Shown: positions 1 to 11,099 of the stretch, in pieces | How the letters are laid out: each line of letters opens with the position of its first letter | Position numbering within the stretch: the first letter of the stretch is position 1 | Notes under the pieces: generated by a model | Told to the model about the DNA's origin: nothing | The model's database searches: none | The model's input: only the letters and a program-made list of their open reading frames with translations | Made by a program: the position numbers and the translations under genes | Assembly: GCA_028095005.1 (NCBI GenBank) | Contig: CM051459.1 | Span: 2,223,190-2,287,189 of the forward strand | DNA from: Rhynchospora pubera | Lineage: Eukaryota > Streptophyta > Magnoliopsida > Poales > Cyperaceae | DNA: 64,000 nt | Direction of reading: 5' to 3'

Positions 1-717
1 TACAAATTTAATTGTTACATGGCTTCTTTATTTTAAGATCTAAAAATGAAGTTAAAATTATAATAACAAAAACAAGCAATTAATCATAACACCATCTGTC
101 ATCATCGTTTCCTTCAATTGCCTATTCATTTCTTTCAATTGCTTCAACTTAGCATTCAACAAGCTGTTTTCTAATCAGTTTGTGCTTCAAAAAAAAAAAA
201 AAACAGTGCTATAAAAAAAACATAGTATAAGCATGATACATAAACTGGTACATACAAGCACATGCATTTTTTGAACTAATAAACTGGTACATCCAGACAC
301 GCATGTAAGCACATACAAAAACACATGTAAGTATATCCATTTTATAAACATGCAAGCACATCTATTAAATGAGGTACATAAAAGAGGTACAGATCCATTA
401 AAAGAAATACATAGTATCTCACAGAAATAACAAATTGCAAAATGTAAATAACATTTTAAAGGTTAAGTAAATAGTGCAGATCCAACAACATAGCATCAAA
501 AACTAACTAAATAACATGAAATTTCCTGTGGCCCCTTAGTACCAATCAATTCACTTATCTCTAAATTTGTCTTCAAGGCCTAATTAAATTAAACAAGAGA
601 AACAAATACAAATTAGTATCAAATCATAACATAACACAGGAAATTTAACATGGTGCCATAACCCAGGAAATTTAATATGAAATTAGTACATGGTACCTTC
701 ATAATATGAAAAAATGA
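1..717. other. AT-rich intergenic sequence, no gene seen
   Basis: No open frame with recognisable protein similarity on either strand. The stretch is AT-rich with short repeated words such as 'gcacat' and 'ggtacat' around 240-410. It ends where the direct duplication begins. Confidence 0.6.
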
Positions 718-1274
718 CATCATTGCAACATCACATATTATTATTAATTTATAGAGTTTTAACGACGTTAAATATGAAAAAATAAATTAACGACCAAAAA
801 ATAATCGGAATTGCTTAAAACCATTCTTTTGATTTCATAATCTCCATCTCTTTCCAGCGCCTCATTAATTAATGACGCAAGAATCTTTCTCTCATTTTCG
901 AAAATACAATCAATAACGCGTTTTCATCATCCCTCATCCCCACTGTTTCACTCCCCTTCCCCGCCCTTCCCTTCTGTTCGCTCCCTTCTTATCCCTTAGT
1001 AACAATATTAACTTCAACAGTTATATATATAACTGTTGAAGTTAATATATATAACTAGAGTAGTTATATATATAACTTCAACATTTACGATATTTATTTC
1101 AACAATTATACATATAACTTCAACAGTTACATATAACTGTTGAAGTTATATATATATTTGTTAAAGTTAATGTATATAATTGTTGAAGTAACATATCGTA
1201 AATGTGAAGTTATATATATAATTATTGAAATAAATATCGTAAATGTTGAAGTTATATATATATAACTGTTCTAG

Positions 1275-1308
<34 letters not shown>

Positions 1309-3270
1309 GTTGAAGTTAATATGCAACTGTTGAAGTTAATATGCTACTGTTGAATTTAATCGTAATTGTTCAACTGAGCGAAATAGAAGGGCGGAGAAGG
1401 GGAGCGAAACAAATGATGAGTATTGGATTTCCGTTTTTGAAAAACGCGTGGATAATTCTTGTCCAAAATAAAAAAAATGCGTTATTAAATGCTGGAAATG
1501 GTGGGACTGATGATTTATCACCCCGAAAAATAATTGTTTCTAAAAACTGTTGGCAGTAGCTGCAAACTAGAGCCTAGAAACGTAAAATAAATGTTTACTA
1601 GAACTTGCTAGAACTTTTATATAATTGTTTCAGCCTCCGGTTCAGACCGTACAATTTCCTGTACTTCCGAATTGACTTTTATATAATTATTATCACTTTC
1701 TTTTTATTTTTTTATACAACCATTTCCTTAATACTAGTTTCCAGAGAGGGAGTGAAACATTTATCATATGTTCTATTTCTGTACTAAAAAAGAACGACTT
1801 GAAAATAAAAATAGCACTGATTCTGCATTCAATACAGTCGCAATACATGGTCGGCAATCGCTTATAAAAGTTGAGGTCATCTTCGCATATTCACACGTCA
1901 TAAATTGCTCCACAGCTTTTAAAAAAACAATTGATTGTTATTTTTATCTTTAAAAATTACAACGTAAGGATCTGTCAAAGTGCCGGGAATTATTCTGGGC
2001 ATAATTTGCAGTAACGTCCCTAAGACAAACACATTGGTACCAGATTGTTCAAACCAGCACCTGCAATAACAAATTCCTATTATATAACATATAGATACGA
2101 GAACTTGTACTTTATATGCGTTATTACTAGTTATAATCTAATTTTTTAAATAAATAAGATATAAATTATATTCGAGACCGTATAAAAAAGTTAAATGTAG
2201 ATTGTTATGATGAAATGATTTAGAATGAAATTTATTGATACTTTATCAAGAGGTTGAAAAATGGACATATTAGAATTAATCTATTTTAATTATTTTCATT
2301 CGTTCATTTTACAAGATGTATTACTTGATTGTAAATGCTGGGGGAAAAAAGTACAAAAGTATAGATATATTTATTCGGTCAAATATAAATTATACAAGTA
2401 TAATTATATGAAGTTTTTTTTTAAAAAAAAACAATGTATGCCACACGACACGTATAAGATTCCGTAACTAATAATTACTTTCACCGAAATTTACATTTCA
2501 TCCAGATTCGCAACATCCCAAACACCTCATAAAAAACCGACGTATGGCGGAGCAAGATGGATGCATTCCTGCATTTATTAGATGGATGCATTCCTGCATT
2601 TGGATGCATTGCTGCATTTAGATTAATATAAATAAATTAGTTTAACAATCAGATTGCAAAATCAATACCAAAAAAAGAAAATGCAAAATCAATTTTAACC
2701 TATATACAGATTACAGACAGTATTTTACTTTGAGACAAAACATATGATTGATTTTTGTTTCTTCCGTGGCCATAATTTTTCTCAGCTTATTATATTCCAC
2801 CAAATGTTAGACCTTGGCATGGACTAGTCCACAAATCTAGTTCTTAGTAACGTCTGCAAGTTTGAATTCGGTCATATTTACATATCAGGGGCCTCAAAAA
2901 AAAAAAAAAAAGAAGTATTCACATATCAGTCCCAATAAGGCTAAATTAATATCCTGATCTAATAAAGGACTACTGTCAAAATTTGACTCTCATAAATGGA
3001 TGCGTGCCCATTGACAACTGAAGGAACCAAGGTATGACTATGAGGTTTCCACTTTCCACACGCGAGAGAAAGAGAGGAAAAAATATAAAACTTTTGAGAT
3101 GGAACGGTATTTACTGGGCTACTATATCCGGCCCAGACTGAACCTGATAACACGAATACAAAATCTCAAAATTTCAAAAAAGTTAGAAAGTTTCGAAGCC
3201 ACTGATAATATTGGTATGTATGTGATCAGGCTACTAGATTTCATCTCAATTGGACAATGGATCAATTCCA
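718..3270 (+). repeat. Direct duplication, copy 1
   Basis: This stretch matches 3860-5876 in the same orientation. It begins at 'atcattgcaacatcac' and ends at 'gatcaattcca'. Shared landmarks include 'ggcagtagctgcaaactag' (1553 and 3965), 'cgtatggcggagcaagatg' and 'gttagaccttggcatgg'. Copy 1 differs by a 729-bp insertion (Mutator-like element plus target duplication) and by a local threefold repeat of 'gatgcattcctgcattt' near 2560-2620, where copy 2 has one. Small ORFs in both copies are not conserved in frame and look non-coding. The two copies are separated by about 590 bp. They might be remnants of flanking repeats of one element, but no TG...CA ends or priming site were found, so segmental duplication is the simpler reading. 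Confidence 0.85.
806..1525. mobile_element. Mutator-like foldback element with 9-bp target duplication
   Basis: A 720-bp insertion flanked by the 9-bp direct repeat AAAAATAAT (797-805 and 1526-1534). Copy 2 of the surrounding duplication (about 3935-3960) has the uninterrupted site, which fixes the boundaries. The ends form long, imperfect terminal inverted repeats of about 200 bp. Matched landmarks are 'aataacgcgttttc' near 912 against 'gaaaaacgcgt' near 1439, and 'cactccccttccccgccctt' near 950 against its complement near 1390-1410. The centre (1010-1345) is a nest of palindromes built from 'aacttcaacag' and TA runs. A 9-bp duplication and long inverted repeats are typical of Mutator-like elements. 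No transposase is present, so it is non-autonomous. Confidence 0.8.
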
Positions 3271-3547
3271 CCCTAAACTTCAAATTTTTCCTCACAATGC
3301 CACTTTGTTCTTTTTTATAATATAAATAATAAAAATAAAATTTGATGACCATTATACTCTTATTTGAATTAAAACAATCGACAGAACCACACAAGACCCA
3401 ATTCAACTCCTCTCTTGTAGACAGAACCGATCAAGTTTTTCTCTTTCTCACGGACTTTCTCTCTCAACCAGTCACGATAAGCTGGTTTAGATCTCGTGCC
3501 ATTGTCTTCGTCGTGCTGTCGGCTCGCAATGAACCTTTGTCGGCTTG

Positions 3548-3587
<40 letters not shown>

Positions 3588-3859
3588 AACCCACCCATCC
3601 TCCGCCGGCTTGCCTCTCGCACGACAAAGTCAAAGGGATTCCTCCTCCGTCGCCTGAATTAAGAAAGCATGGTCGCATCTGTGGCGCATGCTTTAATATT
3701 CCTTAGTTCTTATCGAAAATAAAAATAAATTTTTATTTTTATTAAATTCTTTAATATTTAATTGTTTATATTAAAAATTTCAGAGAATCCATAGAACTGG
3801 ATTTAAATGATTTATTTTTAAGATTGGTTGGCGAAAACCTTATTTAAATAATAAAATGG
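3271..3859. other. Spacer between duplicated copies with CT microsatellite
   Basis: A unique stretch between the two duplicated copies. It includes a pure CT run at about 3549-3588. Open frames on both strands across the CT run are low-complexity (Leu-Ser or Arg-Glu) and are not credible genes. Confidence 0.7.
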
Positions 3860-5876
3860 CATCATTGCAACATCACATATTATTATTAATTTATACAGTT
3901 TTGACGACGTTAAATATGAAAAAATAAATTAACGACCATAAAATAATTGTTTCTAAAAACTGTTGGCAGTAGCTGCAAACTAGAGCCTTGAGACGTAAAA
4001 TAAATGTTTACTAGAACTTGCTAGAACTTTTATATAATTTTGTTTCAGCAATTCAGCCTCCGGTTCAGACCGTACAATTTCCTGTACTTCCGAATTGACT
4101 TTTATATAATTATCACTTTCTTTTTATTTTTTTTATACAACCACGTCATTAATAGTAGTTTCAGAAAGGCAGTGAAACATTTATATTCTATTTCTACACT
4201 AAAAGTAGCACTGATTCTGCATTCAATACAGTCGCAATTCGGGGTGTCAAACGGAAGCGGAACAGGCGTTTTCCGTTTCTGGTAAATCTAACTCATATCA
4301 GTTTCGTTTTTATTCTGTTTCGTAAAACGGAATAGTTTTCGGTTCTGTTAGCTGTTCCGTTCTCCATATTCTATTGATTTCAGTCTTTTTCATTGATTTC
4401 AGCATAGTTTTTAGTAAACAGAACACTAGCGTTTATCGGTACCAGTTCCGTTAGCTGTTCCGAACGGAACAGAACGGAAACGTTCCAAACAGAATCCTTA
4501 TCGCTTATAAAAGTTGAGGTCATCTTTCCCATATTCACATGTCATAAATTGCTCCACAGCTTTAAAAACAACAATTGATTGTTATTTTTATCTTTAAAAA
4601 TTACAACGTAAGGATCTGTCCAAGTGCCGGGAATTCTTCATGGCATAATTTGGAGGAACGTCCCTAAGACAAACACATTGGTACCAGATTGTTCAAACCA
4701 GCTCCTGGAATAACAAATTCCTATTATATAACATATAGATACGAGAACTTACACTTTATATGAATTATTACTAGTTATAATCTATTTTTTTTTAATAAAT
4801 AAGATATAAATCATATTCTAGATCGTATAGAGAGGTTAAATGTAGATTGTTACGATAATATGACTTACAATGAAGTTTATTGATATTTTACAAGAGATTG
4901 AAAAATAGACATATTAGAATTAATCTATTTTAGTTATTTTGATTCGTTCATTCTACAAGATATATTACTTGATTGTAAATGCTGGGGAGAAAAATACAAA
5001 AGTATAGATATATTTATTCGGTCAAATATAAATTATACAAGTATAATTATATAAAGTTTTAAAAAACAATATATGCCACACGATACGTATAAGATACCAT
5101 AACTAATAATTACTTTCACCGAAATTTATATTTCATCAAGATTCGCGACATCCCAAACACCTCATAAAAAACCGACGTATGGCGGAGCAAGATGGATGCA
5201 TTCCTGCATTTAGATTAATATAAATAAATTAGTTAACAATCAGATTGCAAAACCAGTACCAAAAAAAAAAAAAAATTGCAAAATCAATTTTAACCTATAT
5301 ACAGATTACAGACAGTATTTTATTTTGAGACAAAACATATGATTGATTTTTGTTTCTTCCGTGGTCATAATATTTCTCAGCTTATTATATTCCACCAAAT
5401 GTTAGACCTTGGCATGGACTAGTCCACAAATCTAGTTTTTAGTAACGTCTGCAAGTTTCAGTTCGGTCGTATTTACATATCAGTGGTCTCAAAAAAACAA
5501 AAAAAATATTCACATATCAGTCCCAATAAGGCTAAATTAATATCCTGACCTAATAAAGGACTACCGTTAAAATTTGACTCTCATAAATGGATGCCCATTG
5601 ACAACTGAAGGAACAAAGGTATGACTATGACTCTATGACTCTGAGGTTTCCACACGCGAGAGAAAAGAAAAATATAAAACTTTTGAGATGGAACGGTATT
5701 TACTGGGCCACTATGTCCGGCCCAGACAGAACCTGATAAGTGATAACACGAATACAAAATCTCAAAATTTAAAAAAATTTAGAAAGTTTCGAAGCCGCTG
5801 ATAATATTAGTGTGTATGTTATCAGGCTACTAGATTTCATCTCAATTGGACAATGGATCAATTCCAATTCAAATAG
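3860..5876 (+). repeat. Direct duplication, copy 2
   Basis: Second copy of the unit at 718-3270, same orientation. It lacks the Mutator-like insertion, so it preserves the empty site, but it has its own insertion of about 260 bp at about 4240-4499. Numerous point differences and short indels indicate that the duplication is not very recent. Confidence 0.85.
4240..4499. mobile_element. Small insertion, probable hAT-type MITE
   Basis: This segment is absent from the equivalent place in copy 1 (near 1838-1860), so it was inserted or deleted after duplication. It starts 'ggggtgtcaaacgg' and is rich in 'cggaac' and 'gttccg' words in both orientations. A 'GTGTCAAACGG' end is common in plant hAT-derived elements. 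A clean 8-bp target duplication was not found, so the family is a guess. Confidence 0.5.
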
Positions 5877-6695
5877 CTAAAGCTCTCACCATTCTTAACA
5901 CAAAGCAAACATCGGTCTGAAACCCCAATTTTCAAGGGAATTCAGCGAACAAAAGAGAGTTACAGCCCATCAATGTCTACTTGTTGTATCATAGTAAGCA
6001 TTAAGCAACAATAAATTTCTAATAGTACTTGGAAGGTAATTATTACACAGAAGCTCAGCTAAAACAACCCCTTAATGGTTCATGGTATTTTAATTCTCTG
6101 TTAAACTTTTATCAATACTAATCTAGATTTTATGTTTTATTTTGGACCCAAATTCATCAATATATTATTCAATTAAAGGTCTGAATTTTTTTTTTTTTTG
6201 GAAATTAGTGGTTTATACTCCACCTCTTTTCATTAAAGAAAAGTAAAAGGTGTCGCGGCTTTTTCGTCATTCCCTCGAAGAATGGAGTTGGTTTTCCTCG
6301 AGAAATGGGAACATAGCCTTAGATTCACCCCCCTTAAGGTTCGATCTCCGTTCGAGTATCTCTTTACGACAAGAGAACCAAAACACGAGTCGCTTCTTAA
6401 AGAGGTTTGTTGATTTCGTGGGTCCTTTCTTTCCAGTAGGCCCAAGCCCCTACTGTTAATTACCCCGTGATCGCTCACAAGAACCTCTGATTAAGGGATC
6501 TGAAGAATTTTATGTAAAGGCTAGGGAAATCGTTGGTTTTGTGTTTATTTTGGGTTTATTTCTCTTGGTTTTTAAACCGGACTCAATTGGTGTAGTAAAC
6601 CTAATTAACGGGACCCAATTGAGGACACTTGAATGATTTTGTTATTTGATACAGACTCTATTTTCATTCCTTGGTGTTGGGGCGTTATTTCAGAT
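5877..6695. other. Unclassified repeat-like sequence, no gene seen
   Basis: AT-rich to about 6230, then a stretch with more GC (about 6240-6480) that is open on both strands but matches no protein family I recognise. The composition shift suggests a retroelement remnant such as an LTR piece. No priming site or LTR end was identified. Confidence 0.35.
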
Positions 6696-6700
6696 CCTTA

Positions 6701-6917
6701 GGCTATTTTGGGCCTTTGGATGATTTGAATTTGGATTTGAGTTTTCAAGACTATTTTGGGCCTTGGATTTGATTTGAATTTCAAGGCTATTTTGGGACTT
6801 GGATTTGAGTTTGATTCGAAGGCTATTTTGGGCCTTTTTGAGTTGGATTTGATTTGAAATTTCAAGACTATTTTAGGTCTTGGATTTGATTTGGGTTTTC
6901 TCGGTGTTATTTTAGAC
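6701..6917 (+). repeat. Short tandem repeat, about 36-48 bp unit
   Basis: Six diverged copies of a unit beginning 'ggctattttgggcc', starting near 6701, 6749, 6785, 6821, 6866 and 6902. Spacings are about 48, 36, 36, 45 and 36 bases. A minus-strand open frame across it is Lys/Pro/Arg-rich only because of the repeat, so I do not call it a gene. Confidence 0.8.
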
Positions 6918-9130
6918 CGCTTCTTGAGAATTTTCAATCTTGGAGTTGCTAGAAGTCGATTTCGATTTGTTGAAGAGATTTCGCTCCTTTGAAGAGGTTT
7001 CGGTCTTGATTTCAGGATTCGTGTTTGGACTTTTAATTTCTTGAGTTTCTCCTTGGGTTTCATCATTTTCACAATTTCCTTTTATTATATATATTTTTTT
7101 TAATTTTAGACCTTTGAAATATCTTTTTATATTTTTAGTTATGTTTATTTTCAAAAATATTTGTTATTTAATATATTCTCTTTAAATTCTCAATCTTTAT
7201 TTTTTAAAACTTTTTAAGACAATTTAATTAAGTTTTAAGATCATTTTGGAAATTTACAAATTGATTAATCATCATTTTAGAATTTTATAAAATTTATTTA
7301 ATATTGAAAATACTTCAAAAATAGAAATACTCAATAATTTGACAGATTTTTATATCAAAATATCAGTGAATTTGGTTTATTTAGATTTTTAGAATTTTTT
7401 GGACATTTTATTTGAATTTTTCTGAGTTTTCTACTATTTTTAATGAATTTTTAAAGTTTATGATAATTTGGAATTTTCTGGTTGGTCCACGTGGCTGCTG
7501 ACTTGATCTGATTTGGCGCGGATGAGCCTGCTGACGTGGCATTTATTTGTTTATTTATTTATTTTATTTTCTGACAGGTGGGCCCCACATGTCAGGTTTA
7601 TTTTTGATTTAAAAGTATCCGGTGTAACGAGTCATGGCTGTGTCAGTGACCCGCCTCAAGGGGTCTCGCCATAGAGGATTGTTTGTGGCATCGGACTTCA
7701 TCTCCTTCAAACCCGATATGAGGGAATTTTGCAGTTTGATCCCTATGCTTTCTCCGGCCAAATTGCGACGATTCCGGCCGCCATTTCCGTCGAGGCTAGG
7801 TTCGTTGGAATCGTGTAGTTGAGTAAAAGAGATTGGTGAGCTTCGTTTGCGTTGAAGAAATTTGTTTTGCTTCATAAAACCTGAGATGCTTCGAGATGCC
7901 ATTAATGGCGCCTGAGGCATTTTAACTTCTTTCCTTTGCCAGTTGGAGGTTTTAAACGCTTGTTGAGGTGCCTTAATGATGTTTGTGCAATTGATGGAGT
8001 TTGAAGAAAGCTGAAACAGAGTGCTTTGGACTGAGGCATTTCGGCTTGAAATGGGACTGATCTGAGTCTTCTCTGTGGGTCCCACTTGATCACTTCGTTG
8101 TGCCAGTCGTTGGTTGAACAGCTCCAAAATGCTAAATTTAGTTTGTTTAAGCACCTAACTCGATTTAATGCATCACAGTTTAGCACAGGAGGCATTGAGG
8201 CAGAAGATGCTCACTGTATTCCATTTCAGTTGCTTGGAACTCATTTTGCGGCAAAATAATTTGATTTAACATCCAATTTTGATCAATTTGAGTTTATTAT
8301 ATATGTATAAACTGGTACCAGGCATAAGAGCAGGTGTTTTAACACTTTAGACAATTTTCACCTTTTGTTTTAAGGCATTTGCTTCACTGTTTTGAGGCAA
8401 TTTTTATTTGAGTTGCTCCAATTACAGGAAAAACTCTTACAGCAGTCGCAATAGGAATGCAAAAGCTATTAAAAGCAGTTTTGACACTTTACTACCTTTC
8501 TGTGGTAACCATTTATCTATATGCACAATTTCAGTTCTGTTGCAGCAAATGAGAAACCCTTTTTATGTTGATTCAAAAATTATAAGAATTAACAAGCATA
8601 CTATTTGATATGTTTATTAACTTTATGTATGAAGAACTTTGCAGAAAAGTCCAAAATTATGAGAATATCAGTTTGCTTCATGAGATGGTCTTACTGCCTT
8701 AAATCATATAAAACTTTCAAAAATAGAAAAGTTCATCTCCTGCTGTCCAAGAGGTCATGTACCTGCTGTCCATGTGCATTTTTATATTTTTTTATGCAAA
8801 TAAAACCCTACATTTTCATTTTATTTCATTTCTGGCCAGATTTAGACATATACACATATGTATTATTATTTTTATTTCAAGCAAATTGAACATGTGAGGC
8901 TAGTTTAGGTTGGCACACTGTGTTTACCATTTTAAAATATTTTACCAGATAGATCTGTTTTTCAGTTTATAATCAAATTTTATAGAATGCATTGGAAGGG
9001 TACAACATAGCAATTAAACATATTTTGTTTTATCAGAGCATGACATGATTTAATTTAGTGTATACTCAATTGAATACATAACAAGCATGATCTGACATGC
9101 TTATCATATATTTAATCCAAGTAAACACTA
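6918..9130. other. Intergenic, unclassified repeats, no gene seen
   Basis: Very AT-rich to about 7480. Next comes a richer stretch (7480-8200) with 'cacgtggctgctgac' and 'gtgggccccacatgtcag', words often seen in plant LTR regions. Overlapping ORFs on both strands at 7609-8195 show no recognised domain and look spurious. After 8200 it is again AT-rich without support for genes. Confidence 0.4.
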
Positions 9131-11099
9131 CTCGACTAAGGACTCCAAAGCTAGGCTAAGGAGTAATCTTAGACGAGTTCATCCCAATTACATTCTTCAT
9201 ACGCTGCGCGCAGTCAGATTGTAATTGGGGCAATTGATTACATTTCATACTTCATTGGATTGATCTTCTCATGCGCTAGGCGCAATTGAAGCTCAACCCA
9301 GATTTTTCTACTTTGAATCTCAAGCAAACAATACTACAAGAACTAAATTCAGATTTCAATTGCTCAAAACAACTTCTTTGATTCACACAGGAATGAATTA
9401 CAAGCGGCAACTCTTTAATTTCACCTTTTCTCTTTATTCCTTACTGTTTGATGAAATGCTCTCTTACAATTTCCCTCAAAGCTCTCTCGATTCAATACAG
9501 AAATGGTATTCTAAGCCTAGCCTCACCTTGAACTTCTCTTTCTCTCCCGTTTTCTGGCTTCAATTGAGTCTTTATATAGGCTATAATTTAGGGTTTCGTC
9601 TTGGAGCCGTGTGCATCTCCATCGTCCAATTCTCATCCAAGGGCTGTCCCTCGGCTGCGCTAGGGCTTAGGTTTTGCAATACCATGGGCGGCCGAGTCTG
9701 GTTTTAGGTCTGTGGCGTTGGAGGAGCCACGTCGCCTCTGCTCTCGCTTTTACCCGGCGTGCACGCGGTGAAAGTCGCGATTTTCATCTTCTGTTCCTTT
9801 TTACCAATGGGGAAGAGAGCTCTTACATGCGGGACCCGTGTGTAAGATTTAATAAGAGAGGAGAAGATAGGTGAGCCGGGTCTGTGGTGAACCGATTGAT
9901 TGTTATCACATTTCTGTGCATGGTTCACATGGAACGGGTTCATTTAATCACTCACAGGATATGGTAAAGTTTAAATGGGGCAGCGCCTTCCTTCGTCCCC
10001 CCAGGATCCTCTCCAACTGTATGCACGCGCTACCTTTTTCGATTTTTCTGTGATTTTCCTTTGGTTTTCCTTAATTTCTCATATTTTCATTAATGCTGAA
10101 CCAAAATAAATTATTTGGGGGCCTTCCCTTGGTCATTTTTGGATATTTTTTTTATGGGTGAGTTTAGAAAAATATAAGGAATTTAATGGTTTAAATGGTT
10201 TTGGTAAATTCCTCATAGATTTAATGTGGTAATTTTGTGAAATTTTTGGGTTTGTTTGCAAATTTTGACATTTGTGTAGGCATTTTTAGGATTTAAAAAT
10301 TATGATAATTCACCATAATTCTTAAGGAATTTTTGGGTATTTTTTGGTGATTTTTGGAGTTTGTTTGGTATTTTTCGCTATTTGATTTTGATTTTTAGCA
10401 ATTTGAGAATTTGGTTTTCGCTGTTTGACTTTTGGTTTTCGCAATTTGGTTTTGATTTATTTGGTTTTGAGGGTTTAATTTTTAGGGTCAACAAAAGGTA
10501 CAAATAAAAGTATCAAATAATTAAAGATCTGAATGTCCTTCAAGTTTTGTTATAATTCATGCGATATAAATAGCAGGAGGAGAATGAAGAAAGTAGAGAG
10601 GCAGAAGCAACAAAACAAGGTAAAGAGAACCATGGAAGCCAAAAAGGAGTAGGGAGATCCAACAGGTAGACCTCCACTGAGATAGTGAGATAGATTCAGT
10701 TTCAAGTTAAAAACTACCCGTCATGGCCTCATACCCCAGACAAACATAATTCCAGCTTGCCAGAAGAAAAATCAAAATTATGTCAAAACAATGTTTCAGA
10801 AACTCCCATTTTTTTTCACTGATATGTTCACACTAAAGATCTATATAATTATATCTATATATTTTAAAAGCCGAAATCAGGTTTCTTAACTTTTATTTAA
10901 AGCATATCTCAATACTTCTGGGCTCATTTCTTAGAGCACAATTTGTTAAATCCAGATCATTTGGTCTGTGCCACGAGTTGTATGACTATGACCCATATAT
11001 AGTTACAAGCTCTGAACAAATTTGTAAGTTCTGAAATTTAACAGGGGTAAATTTCGGAATTCTTGAGTTTTTGGAAGGGTAAATATAATGTTTCAAAAT
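9131..11099. other. Intergenic, unclassified, no gene seen
   Basis: Contains a GC-richer block at about 9590-9800 and a TATA-like 'tatataaag' on the minus strand near 9570-9585, so an LTR or promoter remnant is possible. From 10040 to 10500 the sequence is T-rich and repetitive ('tttggttttcgc' words). The end of the stretch lies downstream of the minus-strand E2 gene. An AATAAA on the minus strand at 10892-10897 could serve as its poly(A) signal. Confidence 0.35.

Noticed and set aside
3342..3678. Overlapping ORFs of 106 and 63 aa on opposite strands
   Set aside because: Both cross a pure CT microsatellite, giving Leu-Ser or Arg-Glu runs, and have no recognised domain.
718..5876. Direct copies as the LTRs of one element
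   Set aside because: No TG...CA ends, priming site, purine tract or coding interior in the 590-bp spacer.
6698..7072. 124-aa minus-strand ORF rich in Lys, Pro and Arg
   Set aside because: It is a by-product of a 36-48 bp tandem repeat that lacks stops in that frame; no start context or homology.
7609..8195. 181-aa and 97-aa minus-strand ORFs
   Set aside because: No family recognised, overlapping in different frames, in a repeat-like region with LTR-like words.
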